Part shown: one piece after another, positions 15,869 through 23,524 of the stretch
How positions within the stretch are numbered: the stretch's first letter is position 1
Layout of the letters: each line of letters begins with the position of its first letter
Assembly: GCF_049532985.1 (NCBI RefSeq)
Contig: NZ_CP186693.1
Coordinates: forward strand, 4,340,001-4,404,000
DNA: 64,000 nucleotides
Direction of reading: 5' to 3'
From: Promicromonospora sp049532985
GTDB lineage: Bacteria; Actinomycetota; Actinomycetes; Actinomycetales; Cellulomonadaceae
Notes under the pieces: model-generated
Told to the model about the DNA's origin: nothing
What the model saw: the letters and a program-made list of their open reading frames with translations, nothing else
The model's database searches: none
Made by a program: the position numbers and the translations under genes

Positions 15869-16006
15869 CCACCGTTGCGGCCAGCATCACGCCCAGCAGC
15901 CCTCAGCACCACGCCGCCGCGCCCAGCACCACTCCCAGCACCCACCACACAGCACCCACCACACACCACACCACCAAGCCCCCACCCGCCCGGAGCCCCC
16001 AGCCGC

Positions 16007-17053
16007 TCACGCCGAGTCCCGCACCACCAGCGTCGGCTCGAAGATCGACGAGCGCACCGCCGGCTCGTCGGCGTCGATCTGCTCCAGCAGCATCCGCGCC
16101 ATCTCCTGGGCCATCTGCTCCACGGGCTGACGGACGGTCGTCAGCCGGGGCCGGGTCTGCACGGCGACGGGGCTGTCGTCGAAACCGACGATCGCGACGT
16201 CGTCGGGCACACGCCGGCCGTTGGCCTGCAGCACGTGGATCGCGCCCTGGGCCATGAGGTCGTTCGAGACGAAGATCCCGTCCAGGTCCGGGGCCACGGT
16301 GAGCAGCTCGGCCATCGCCGCCTCACCGCTCTCGAACGTGAACGACCCCGCGACGCTCGGGACGAACGCGTGCCCGCGCCGGGCCGCCGCGTCGCGGAAG
16401 CCCTCCAGGCGGTCCCGGGCGGAGGGCACGTCAAGCGGCCCCGAGATCACGCCGAGCGCGCGGCGGCCCCGGTCGAGCAGGTGGTTCGCGGCCAGGCGAG
16501 CGCCGTCGGCGTTGGCGAGGTCGACGTAGCTGGCCGGGATCGGGTGTCCGGGCCGCGCGAAGAGCACGATCGGGCGGCCGGTGCCGATCAGCCCCTCGGG
16601 GAGCGGGTCGTCCGCGTAGGTGGAGACCAGCAGGGCGCCGTCCGCGTTGCCGAACCGCAGGTAGGAGACGACCTGGGCCCGGGTCTGCTCGTCGTCGGCG
16701 AACATCAGGACCGGGTGCACGTCGTGCGGGCGCAGCGTCCGCACGAGCGACCCGACCACCCGCCCGAAGAACGGGTCCGAGAAGACGCCCGAGAGGTCGA
16801 GCTCCCCCTCGGGATCGGCGTCCGCACCCGAGATGACGACGGCGACCGTGCCGGTGCGGCGCGTCACCAGGGACCGCGCGGCCCGGTTGGGCACGTAGCC
16901 CGTCTCGGCCACCGCCTCCAGCACGACCTCCTGGACCGCCGGCGCCACCTTGCGCTTGCCGTTGATGACGCGGGACACGGTCGCGCGCGAGACGCCGGCG
17001 ACCTTCGCCACGTCCTCCAGGGTCGGCGCCGCACGCCGCGGGTCCTTGCTCAC
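16007..17053 (-). CDS. LacI family regulator of the beta-glucan-type locus
   Basis: 348 aa. HTH_LacI is at about 10-56 (TLEDVAKVAGVSRATVSRVINGK), followed by a periplasmic-binding-like effector domain (about 68-340) ending in the usual VGFDDSPVAVQTRPRLTTVRQP block. It is divergent from three secreted discoidin-domain proteins. Two AGAGCGCTCT palindromes lie between, one near each start. They resemble the GAGCGCTC core of CebR/CelR-type cello-oligosaccharide operators of Streptomyces and Thermobifida, so a beta-glucan oligosaccharide inducer is a reasonable guess. Autoregulation is likely. Confidence 0.92.
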   Translation of the reverse strand: MSKDPRRAAPTLEDVAKVAGVSRATVSRVINGKRKVAPAVQEVVLEAVAETGYVPNRAARSLVTRRTGTVAVVISGADADPEGELDLSGVFSDPFFGRVVGSLVRTLRPHDVHPVLMFADDEQTRAQVVSYLRFGNADGALLVSTYADDPLPEGLIGTGRPIVLFARPGHPIPASYVDLANADGARLAANHLLDRGRRALGVISGPLDVPSARDRLEGFRDAAARRGHAFVPSVAGSFTFESGEAAMAELLTVAPDLDGIFVSNDLMAQGAIHVLQANGRRVPDDVAIVGFDDSPVAVQTRPRLTTVRQPVEQMAQEMARMLLEQIDADEPAVRSSIFEPTLVVRDSA

Positions 17054-17073
17054 AGGCCGACGGTAACAGAGTA

Positions 17074-17083
17074 AGAGCGCTCT
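17074..17083. promoter_or_regulatory. LacI operator 1 (AGAGCGCTCT)
   Basis: A perfect 10-bp palindrome in TAAGAGCGCTCTCC, 21 bp above the LacI start. Same core and flank as operator 2, which supports one regulator for both. Confidence 0.65.
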
Positions 17084-17242
17084 CCGAATGAGCCGCGCCG
17101 GGTGACCTCTCCACTCGGGTTGGGGTTAACCAAGGTGCACCAGGTGCTAACAAAGCAGGTGATCAAGCCGATAAACAGTGCCTGACAAGGGGTCCCAGAC
17201 CCTTGACGCTCGACCGAGCACGGGTCGAGGATGAGCCGGGTA

Positions 17243-17252
17243 AGAGCGCTCT
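17243..17252. promoter_or_regulatory. LacI operator 2 (AGAGCGCTCT)
   Basis: A perfect 10-bp palindrome in GTAAGAGCGCTCTCCC, about 100 bp above the first secreted gene. The GTAAGAGCGCTCTC block is identical to operator 1 over 14 bases. Confidence 0.65.
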
Positions 17253-17350
17253 CCCACTCGCGACGCACCGGAGCGTCGCGCTCGCAGGCTCAACGACGAA
17301 CCGCGCCACGGCCGCTCTGCCCGGCCGCGCAGCGGACGGAGAGGAACACC

Positions 17351-19612
17351 ATGACCACCACCGGATCACCCGGTACGCCGGTCGCCGGCCCCCGACGCAC
17401 CGCGCACGCCACCCGGACCAGGCACGGGCGCGCCACCGTCGCGGCCCTGGCGGCCGGGCTGCTGGCCACGGCGGCGCTCGTCGTGCCCGCCACGACGGCG
17501 CAGGCCGAACCGGTCCTGCTGTCGCAGGGCCGGCCCGCGACGGCGTCGTCGGTGGAGAACCCCGACTACACGCCCGCGAGCGCCGCCGTCGACGGCGACC
17601 TGACCACCCGCTGGGCCAGCGAGTTCAGCGACCCGCAGTGGATCCGGGTCGACCTGGGCCGCTCGGCCGCGCTCGACCGTGTCGAGCTGGTGTGGGAGGC
17701 CGCGTACTCGACGGCGTACCAGTTCCAGGTCTCGGCGGACGGCACCGCGTGGTCCACCGTGTACTCGACCACGTCGGGCGACGGCGGCACCGACGCGTTC
17801 GACGTCGAGGGAACGGCCCGGTACGTGCGGCTCCTGTCGACCGCCCGCTCGGGCGGGTACGGCAACTCGCTGTGGGAGCTGCGCGTCTTCGGCGAGGCCG
17901 GTGGCAGCACCGATCCGGGCGGGCCCGCCTACGTGGACCCGGGCCACCCGAACGTCCCGGTCCGGGACTCGGGCCCGAGCACCGTCGAGGTGGTGGGCGG
18001 CAGCGGTGACTGGGACCTCCAGGTGGACGGGCAGCCGTACACGGTCCGCGGCTTCACCTGGGGCCCGGCGTTCAGCACGGCCGACCACTACATGCCGACG
18101 CTCACGGCGATGGGCGCCAACACGATCCGCACCTGGGGCACAGGCGCGGACACCCGCCAGCTCCTGGACTCGGCCGCGGCGCACGACGTCCGCGTCGTGA
18201 TGGGCTTCTGGCTGCTGCCCGGCGGCGGCCCGGGGTCGGGCGGCTGCATCGACTACCGAACCGACGCCACCTACAAGGCGAACACCAAGGCGGACATCCT
18301 CAGTCAGGTCGCGGCGTACAAGGACCACCCGGGCGTGCTCATGTGGAACATCGGCAACGAGTCGCTGCTCGGCCTGCAGAACTGCTACTCGGGCACCGAC
18401 CTGGAGCAGATCCGCAACGCGTACGCGGCATTCGTCAACGAGGTGAGCGTGGCCGTGCACCAGGCCGACCCGAACCACCCGACCACGAGCACGGACGCCT
18501 GGGTGGGCGCCTGGCCGTACATCGAGCGCAACGCCCCCGACCTGGACCTGCTCTCGGTCAACGCGTACGGCGATCTGTGCAACGTGCCCGCGGCCTGGGA
18601 GGCCGGCGGCTACGACCGGCCGTACCTCATCACGGAGGGCGGCGCGGCCGGTGAGTGGGAGGTGCCGGACGACGCCAACGGCGTCCCGGACGAGCCCACC
18701 GACCTCGAGAAGGAGCAGGCGTACGTCGACTCGTGGCGCTGCCTGCGGGAGCACGACGGCGTCGCGCTGGGCGCCACGTTCTTCCACTACGGCATCGAGG
18801 GCGACTTCGGCGGCGTGTGGTTCAACGTGATCCCCGGTGACAACCGGCGCCTCGGCTACTACTCGATCGCGCGTGCCTGGGGCGTCGACACCTCCGGCAT
18901 GAACACCCCGCCGCGCATCACCGCGATGAACGTCCAGGGCGCGACGGCAGTGTCCGCGGGCGAGGAGTTCACGGTCGGCGTGGACGTGACCGACCCCGAC
19001 GGCGACCCGATCGACGCCAACGTGATGCTGAACAGCAAGTACGTCAACAACGCGGGCGGCATCGCGCAGGCGCAGTTCACGCAGACGGCGCCGGGCACGT
19101 TCCGGGTCACGGCACCCGAGATGCTCGGCGTCTGGAAGGTCTATGTGTTCGCCGAGGACGGGCACGGCAACGTGGGCGTGGAGACGAGGTCGTTCCGCGT
19201 CGTCGCGCCGCCGGTCGACGGGACGAACATCGCGCGCGGCAAGACGGCGACGGCCTCGAGCTTCGACCCGTGGAACGGCGACTGGACGCCCGGCCGCGCC
19301 GTCGACGGCGACGCCACGACGCGGTGGGCCAGCGAGTGGGGCCCGTCGGCGTGGTGGCAGGTGGACCTCGGGTCGGTGCAGTCGTTCGACCACGTGCAGC
19401 TCGTCTGGGAGACGGCCTACGGCAAGTCCTACCAGGTGCAGACGTCGAACGACGGGAACACCTGGACCACGGTCCGGACGGTCACGGGCGGCAACGGCGG
19501 CGTCGACAGCCTCGACGTCCAGGGCAGCGGCCGGTACGTGCGGCTCAACCTCACCGAACGCGGCACGGAGTGGGGCTACTCGCTGTACGAGGTCGGCGTC
19601 TACCAGCAGTGA
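17351..19612 (+). CDS. Secreted clan GH-A-like glycoside hydrolase flanked by two discoidin (F5/8) domains
   Basis: 753 aa. Signal peptide about 25-55 (ATVAALAAGLLATAALVVPA) ending TAQA. F5/8-type C domain 1 is at about 58-190 (VDGDLTTRWASEFSDPQWIRVDLG). A TIM-barrel region is at about 220-510 with VRGFTWGPAF, MWNIGNES (candidate acid/base Glu337) and PYLITEGG (candidate nucleophile Glu429), the pattern of GH2/GH5/GH72-type enzymes. Then comes a beta-sandwich region (about 515-620), and a second F5/8 domain at about 625-753. The substrate is not proven; a beta-glucan is suggested by the LacI operators and neighbours. First gene of a three-gene run, with the next start 51 nt downstream. Confidence 0.85.
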   Translation: MTTTGSPGTPVAGPRRTAHATRTRHGRATVAALAAGLLATAALVVPATTAQAEPVLLSQGRPATASSVENPDYTPASAAVDGDLTTRWASEFSDPQWIRVDLGRSAALDRVELVWEAAYSTAYQFQVSADGTAWSTVYSTTSGDGGTDAFDVEGTARYVRLLSTARSGGYGNSLWELRVFGEAGGSTDPGGPAYVDPGHPNVPVRDSGPSTVEVVGGSGDWDLQVDGQPYTVRGFTWGPAFSTADHYMPTLTAMGANTIRTWGTGADTRQLLDSAAAHDVRVVMGFWLLPGGGPGSGGCIDYRTDATYKANTKADILSQVAAYKDHPGVLMWNIGNESLLGLQNCYSGTDLEQIRNAYAAFVNEVSVAVHQADPNHPTTSTDAWVGAWPYIERNAPDLDLLSVNAYGDLCNVPAAWEAGGYDRPYLITEGGAAGEWEVPDDANGVPDEPTDLEKEQAYVDSWRCLREHDGVALGATFFHYGIEGDFGGVWFNVIPGDNRRLGYYSIARAWGVDTSGMNTPPRITAMNVQGATAVSAGEEFTVGVDVTDPDGDPIDANVMLNSKYVNNAGGIAQAQFTQTAPGTFRVTAPEMLGVWKVYVFAEDGHGNVGVETRSFRVVAPPVDGTNIARGKTATASSFDPWNGDWTPGRAVDGDATTRWASEWGPSAWWQVDLGSVQSFDHVQLVWETAYGKSYQVQTSNDGNTWTTVRTVTGGNGGVDSLDVQGSGRYVRLNLTERGTEWGYSLYEVGVYQQ

Positions 19613-19663
19613 CAGACCAGCAGTGACAGGTCAGCACGGCACACCTGCGAAGAAGGAGGAACC

Positions 19664-21073
19664 ATGCGCACGACCCTCAGCAGACCCCGCGTGCTCGCGG
19701 GCGCACTCGCCACGGCCCTGCTCGCCTCGACCCTGAGCGCGGCGGGCACGATCGGCGCCACCACCGCCGTCGCCGAGCCGAACACCCTGCTCTCGCAGGG
19801 CGCGCTCACGGCCGCGTCCAGCTCGGAGTCCGCGGGCCTCGGCCCGCGCTTCGCGGTGGACGGCGACCGGTCCACCCGCTGGGCCAGCGCCCCCACGGAC
19901 GACGAGTGGATCCGGATCGACCTGGGGCAGTCCTACGCCCTGGACCACGTCGCCCTGGAGTGGGAGGCCGCGTACGGCGCGGCGTTCACGCTCCAGGTCT
20001 CGGCCGACGGCGCCGACTGGACCACCGTCGTCACCGAGGGTGCCGGGACCGGCGGCACGGAGGTCTACGACATCGCCGCGACCGGCCGCTACGTGCAGCT
20101 CGTCGGCACGGCCCGCGGCACCGGCTACGGCTACTCGCTCCTGGAGTTCCAGGTGTTCGGCGACGGCGAGGCGGGCGGGCCGGAGGACCCGCCGCCGTTC
20201 CCCGGCGACGAGGTGACCCACCACGAGTTCCAGGCGAACTGCACCTTCTCGCACTTCCTGCCGGACGACTCGATCGTCTACCCGAACCAGCCGGGCCGGT
20301 CGCACCTGCACACGTTCATCGGCAACCGGTCGACGGACGCGTTCACCACGCCGACGAGCCTGCACGCGATGCCGGAGAGCACCTGCACGGTGCCCCAGGA
20401 CCACTCCGCGTACTGGTTCCCGGCCATCACCAAGGCGGGCGTGCCGGTCGAGCCGAACATCCCGCTGACCGTCTACTACAAGTCGGGGATCGACGACTAC
20501 CGCGACGTGGTGCCGTTCCCGGAGGGGCTCCAGTTCGTGACCGGCGACATGATGGCGACGGTGGACGAGTTCCGCACCGCGCCGGGCGCCGTCGAGGGCT
20601 GGGAGTGCGGCGACATCTCCAAGAGCTGGGAGATCCCGGCGTACTGCCCCGAGGGGACGCAGCTCAACATCCGGTACCAGGCGCCGAGCTGCTGGGACGG
20701 GATGCACCTGACGCCGGAGGAGTCGGCGCACATGGGCCACGGCTCGCACATGACGTACCCCGTGGCGGGCCAGTGCCCGATGAGCCACCCCGTCGCGGTG
20801 CCGATGCTGGAGTTCAAGATCGCGTGGCCGGTCAGCGGTGACATGTCCGACGTCGCGCTGGTGAGCGGGTCGGACCAGTCGTGGCACTACGACTTCGTCA
20901 ACGCCTGGGACCCCGAGGTGCTGCGCCGGCTGGTGGAGCACTGCATCAACGGCGGCCTCCAGTGCAACCCGCGGGGCTACGACCTGTACAAGCCGCACCG
21001 GGGCACCGTGCTCGACGAGAACTACGAGCTGGTGCCCGAGACCACGGCAGCGCGTGAGGAGGTGGCGTCGTGA
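19664..21073 (+). CDS. Secreted discoidin-domain + DUF1996 protein
   Basis: 469 aa. Signal peptide about 1-37 (LAGALATALLASTLSAAG). The F5/8-type domain is at about 42-165 (VDGDRSTRWASAPTDDEWIRIDLG). The rest (about 180-440) is DUF1996, recognisable by the FQANCTFSHFLPDDSIVYPNQ start, the HLHTFIGN motif, HSAYWFPA and the SWHYDFVNAW end. DUF1996 proteins are common in fungi, often with WSC domains, and in some actinobacteria, and have no firm function; many His and Cys residues suggest metal or redox chemistry. AAGGAGGAACC precedes the ATG at 19664. The stop overlaps the next start by 4 nt. Confidence 0.85.
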   Translation: MRTTLSRPRVLAGALATALLASTLSAAGTIGATTAVAEPNTLLSQGALTAASSSESAGLGPRFAVDGDRSTRWASAPTDDEWIRIDLGQSYALDHVALEWEAAYGAAFTLQVSADGADWTTVVTEGAGTGGTEVYDIAATGRYVQLVGTARGTGYGYSLLEFQVFGDGEAGGPEDPPPFPGDEVTHHEFQANCTFSHFLPDDSIVYPNQPGRSHLHTFIGNRSTDAFTTPTSLHAMPESTCTVPQDHSAYWFPAITKAGVPVEPNIPLTVYYKSGIDDYRDVVPFPEGLQFVTGDMMATVDEFRTAPGAVEGWECGDISKSWEIPAYCPEGTQLNIRYQAPSCWDGMHLTPEESAHMGHGSHMTYPVAGQCPMSHPVAVPMLEFKIAWPVSGDMSDVALVSGSDQSWHYDFVNAWDPEVLRRLVEHCINGGLQCNPRGYDLYKPHRGTVLDENYELVPETTAAREEVAS

Positions 21074-23421
21074 GGGCCGTCCCCAGCGGTGTGCACGGGG
21101 CCGGCACACGGGCCTGGCTGGCTGCCGCGGCGGTCGCGGCGTGCGTCGCGGCCCCGCTGACGGCGGCGGCCGCGCCGGTTCCCGGGACGACGGCGCGGCC
21201 GGCGTCGGCGTCGGTCCCGGTGTCGGTCCCGGCGTCGGCGTCGGTCCAGGCACCCGTCCCGGCGTCGGTCCAGGCACCCGTCCCGGCGTCGGTCCAGGCA
21301 CCCGTCCCGGCGTCGGTCCCGGCGTCAGGGCCGGACCAGGCGGCAGCTGCCGCCTGCGGGAGCACGAACGTGGCGCTCGGGCGGCCGGCGACGGCATCGT
21401 CGACGGAGGGTCCGTTCGGCGCGGCGTCGGCCGTGGACGGCGACCCCGGTACCCGCTGGGCCAGCGAGTTCAGCGACCCGCAGTGGATCCGCGTGGACCT
21501 CGGTTCCGTGCAGGACCTGTGCCGGGTCGACCTGTCCTGGGAGGCCGCGTACGGCAAGGGGTTCCGGATCGAGGCCTCGGACGACGGCTCCGCGTGGCGC
21601 ACCCTGACGACGGTCACGAACGGGACCGGCGGCAACCAGTCGCTGGAGGTCACGGGGTCGGGCCGGTACGTACGGCTCACCGGCACCGCGCGCGGCACGG
21701 GGTACGGCTACTCGCTGTGGGAGCTGCGGGTGTTCACGGGCGACGGCGGCACGACGCCGGGCGACCCGATCCCGGGCGGCGGCGACCTGGGCCCGAACGT
21801 GCAGGTCTTCGGCCCGGACACGCCGACGGCCCAGGTCCAGGCGGCGGTCGACGCCGTCTACGACCAGCAGGAGGCGGACCAGTTCGGCGACGGGCGGCAC
21901 CAGTTCCTGTTCGAGCCCGGCACCTACCCGGTTCACGTCAACTCCGGTTTCCACACCTCGATCTCCGGCCTGGGGACGAGGCCCGACGACGTGAACATCA
22001 CGGGCGGTGTCTGGGCCGACGCCGAGTGGTTCGAGGGCAACGCCACGCAGAACTTCTGGCGGTCGGTCGAGAACCTGGCCGTGACGCCGTCGGGCGGGGA
22101 CATGCGGTGGGCCGTGTCGCAGGCGGCGCCCATGCGGCGCGTGCACGTCAAGGGCAACCTCATGCTGCACTCGTCGCGGTACGGCTGGGCGTCGGGCGGG
22201 TACATCGCCGACTCCGTGGTCGACGGGCAGGTCCGCGCGTGGACGCAGCAGCAGTGGTACACCCGCGACTCGACGCTCACGGGCGGCTGGGCCGGGACGC
22301 TGTGGAACATGGTGTTCTCCGGCACCGAGAACGCCCCGCCGACGTCGTTCCCCGAACCCGCGGTGACCACCCTGGACACCACCGGCGTCATCCGCGAGAA
22401 GCCGTACCTGTACCTCGACGGGGACGACTACGCGGTGTTCGTGCCGGCACACCGGGACGGCACGCGGGGCGCGACCTGGGACGGCGGGACGACGTCGGGC
22501 ACCTCGATCCCGCTGGACCAGTTCTACGTGGCCCGGCCCGGCGACCCCGCGGAGCGGATCAACCAGGCGCTCGACCAGGGGCTGCACCTGCTGCTCACGC
22601 CGGGCGTCTACGAGACCACCGGGACCATCGAGGTGGACCGGGCCGACACCGTGGTGCTCGGGCTCGGGTACGCCACGATCGTGCCGACGGCCGGGCAGAC
22701 GGCGATGCGGGTGGGTGACGTGGACGGCGTGCGCGTGGCGGGCGTGCTCTTCGACGCCGGCGCGGCCGAGTCGCCGTCCATGCTCACCGTAGGCACGGCG
22801 GGGTCGACGGCGGACCACGCCGACGACCCGATCTCGCTGCACGACGTGTTCGTCCGCGTGGGCGGCGCGCACGCCGGGCGCGTGGACCAGGCGATCGTGG
22901 TGAACGCGGACGACACGATCGTGGACCACATCTGGTCCTGGCGCGGCGACCACGGCGACGGCGTCGGCTGGGACGTGAACACCGCGCGCAACGGGCTCGT
23001 GGTCACCGGCGACGACGTGGACGGGTACGGGCTCTTCGTCGAGCACTACCAGGAGTACAACACCCTGTGGACCGGGGAGCGCGGCCGCACGATCTTCTAC
23101 CAGAACGAGCTGCCGTACGACCCGCCGAACCAGGCCGCGTGGAACCACGACGGCATCCGGGGCTGGGCGGCGTACAAGGTCGCGGACGGCGTGACGCAGC
23201 ACGAGGCGTGGGGGCTGGGGTCGTACTGCGTGTTCACCTCGGACGCGTCGATCACCTCGGACAACGGGTTCGAGGTGCCGGTCACGCCGGGCGTGCGGAT
23301 GCACTCGCTGCTCACCGTGTCGCTGGGCGGGGTGGGCACGTACGAGCACGTGATCAACGGCGTCGGCCCGCGCGCGGCGGGCACGGAGACGATCCCGGCG
23401 AAGGTGGTGAGCTACCCCTGA
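21070..23421 (+). CDS. Secreted discoidin-domain protein with beta-helix-like domain
   Basis: 783 aa starting at a GTG in a GTGA overlap, so it is translationally coupled. Signal peptide about 12-36. A linker of three 24-bp repeats (21238-21320) encodes ASVQAPVP. An F5/8-type domain is at about 95-225, and a long right-handed beta-helix-like region at about 240-770 with NFWRSVENLAV, VQAAVDAVYD and HDVFVRVGG patterns. The fold suggests a pectate-lyase-like or GH55-like polysaccharide enzyme; similar actinobacterial proteins are annotated only as coagulation factor 5/8 type domain proteins. I see no catalytic signature I would defend. Stop is followed by a long hairpin. Confidence 0.8.
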   Translation: MRAVPSGVHGAGTRAWLAAAAVAACVAAPLTAAAAPVPGTTARPASASVPVSVPASASVQAPVPASVQAPVPASVQAPVPASVPASGPDQAAAAACGSTNVALGRPATASSTEGPFGAASAVDGDPGTRWASEFSDPQWIRVDLGSVQDLCRVDLSWEAAYGKGFRIEASDDGSAWRTLTTVTNGTGGNQSLEVTGSGRYVRLTGTARGTGYGYSLWELRVFTGDGGTTPGDPIPGGGDLGPNVQVFGPDTPTAQVQAAVDAVYDQQEADQFGDGRHQFLFEPGTYPVHVNSGFHTSISGLGTRPDDVNITGGVWADAEWFEGNATQNFWRSVENLAVTPSGGDMRWAVSQAAPMRRVHVKGNLMLHSSRYGWASGGYIADSVVDGQVRAWTQQQWYTRDSTLTGGWAGTLWNMVFSGTENAPPTSFPEPAVTTLDTTGVIREKPYLYLDGDDYAVFVPAHRDGTRGATWDGGTTSGTSIPLDQFYVARPGDPAERINQALDQGLHLLLTPGVYETTGTIEVDRADTVVLGLGYATIVPTAGQTAMRVGDVDGVRVAGVLFDAGAAESPSMLTVGTAGSTADHADDPISLHDVFVRVGGAHAGRVDQAIVVNADDTIVDHIWSWRGDHGDGVGWDVNTARNGLVVTGDDVDGYGLFVEHYQEYNTLWTGERGRTIFYQNELPYDPPNQAAWNHDGIRGWAAYKVADGVTQHEAWGLGSYCVFTSDASITSDNGFEVPVTPGVRMHSLLTVSLGGVGTYEHVINGVGPRAAGTETIPAKVVSYP

Positions 23422-23445
23422 CCCTGCCCGGACGACCCTGCCCGG

Positions 23446-23502
23446 ACGACCATGCACCTGCTGCCAGAACCAGGACCTGCCTGGCAGCAGGTGCATGGTC
23501 GT
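23446..23502. terminator. 22-bp perfect hairpin between convergent genes
   Basis: Arms 23446-23467 and 23481-23502 pair perfectly around a 13-nt loop, 25 nt after the secreted-protein stop and just before the stop of uxaA. Two 14-bp direct repeats (GACCCTGCCCGGAC-like, 23420-23448) abut it. It is a bidirectional terminator candidate and a relative of the hairpin at 14346-14398. Confidence 0.75.
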
Positions 23503-23524
23503 CTCCAGGGGGCCGCGGCAGCCG

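Larger units (their letters stand above)
15353..16006. other. Long intergenic region dominated by a tandem array
   Basis: 654 bp without a convincing gene. It holds the chitinase ribosome site and promoter (15353-15480), the 21-bp array and its hairpin, and then a low-complexity C/A-rich stretch (about 15885-15990, many CAC and CCA triplets) running up to the stop of the LacI gene. All frames through the array stay open because the unit length is a multiple of three, but the translations are low-complexity Arg/Ala or Arg/Thr repeats. Confidence 0.7.
17054..17350. promoter_or_regulatory. Divergent promoter region of the LacI gene and discoidin-domain operon
   Basis: 297 bp between divergent starts, somewhat lower in GC than its surroundings (for example 17120-17170). 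Besides the two AGAGCGCTCT operators I see no clear sigma-70 boxes that I would defend. GAGAGGAACACC just before 17351 supplies the ribosome site of the first secreted gene. Confidence 0.6.

Noticed and set aside
15213..16257. Long open frames through the 21-bp array that would encode Arg/Ala or Leu/Pro repeat proteins.
   Set aside because: The unit length is a multiple of three, so every frame stays open by construction; several overlapping frames are open at once, there is no ribosome site, and the products are low complexity.
21238..21320. A minisatellite of possible regulatory role inside the beta-helix protein gene.
   Set aside because: It is in frame, encodes a Pro/Ala/Val linker between signal peptide and first domain, and is explained as an ordinary linker expansion.
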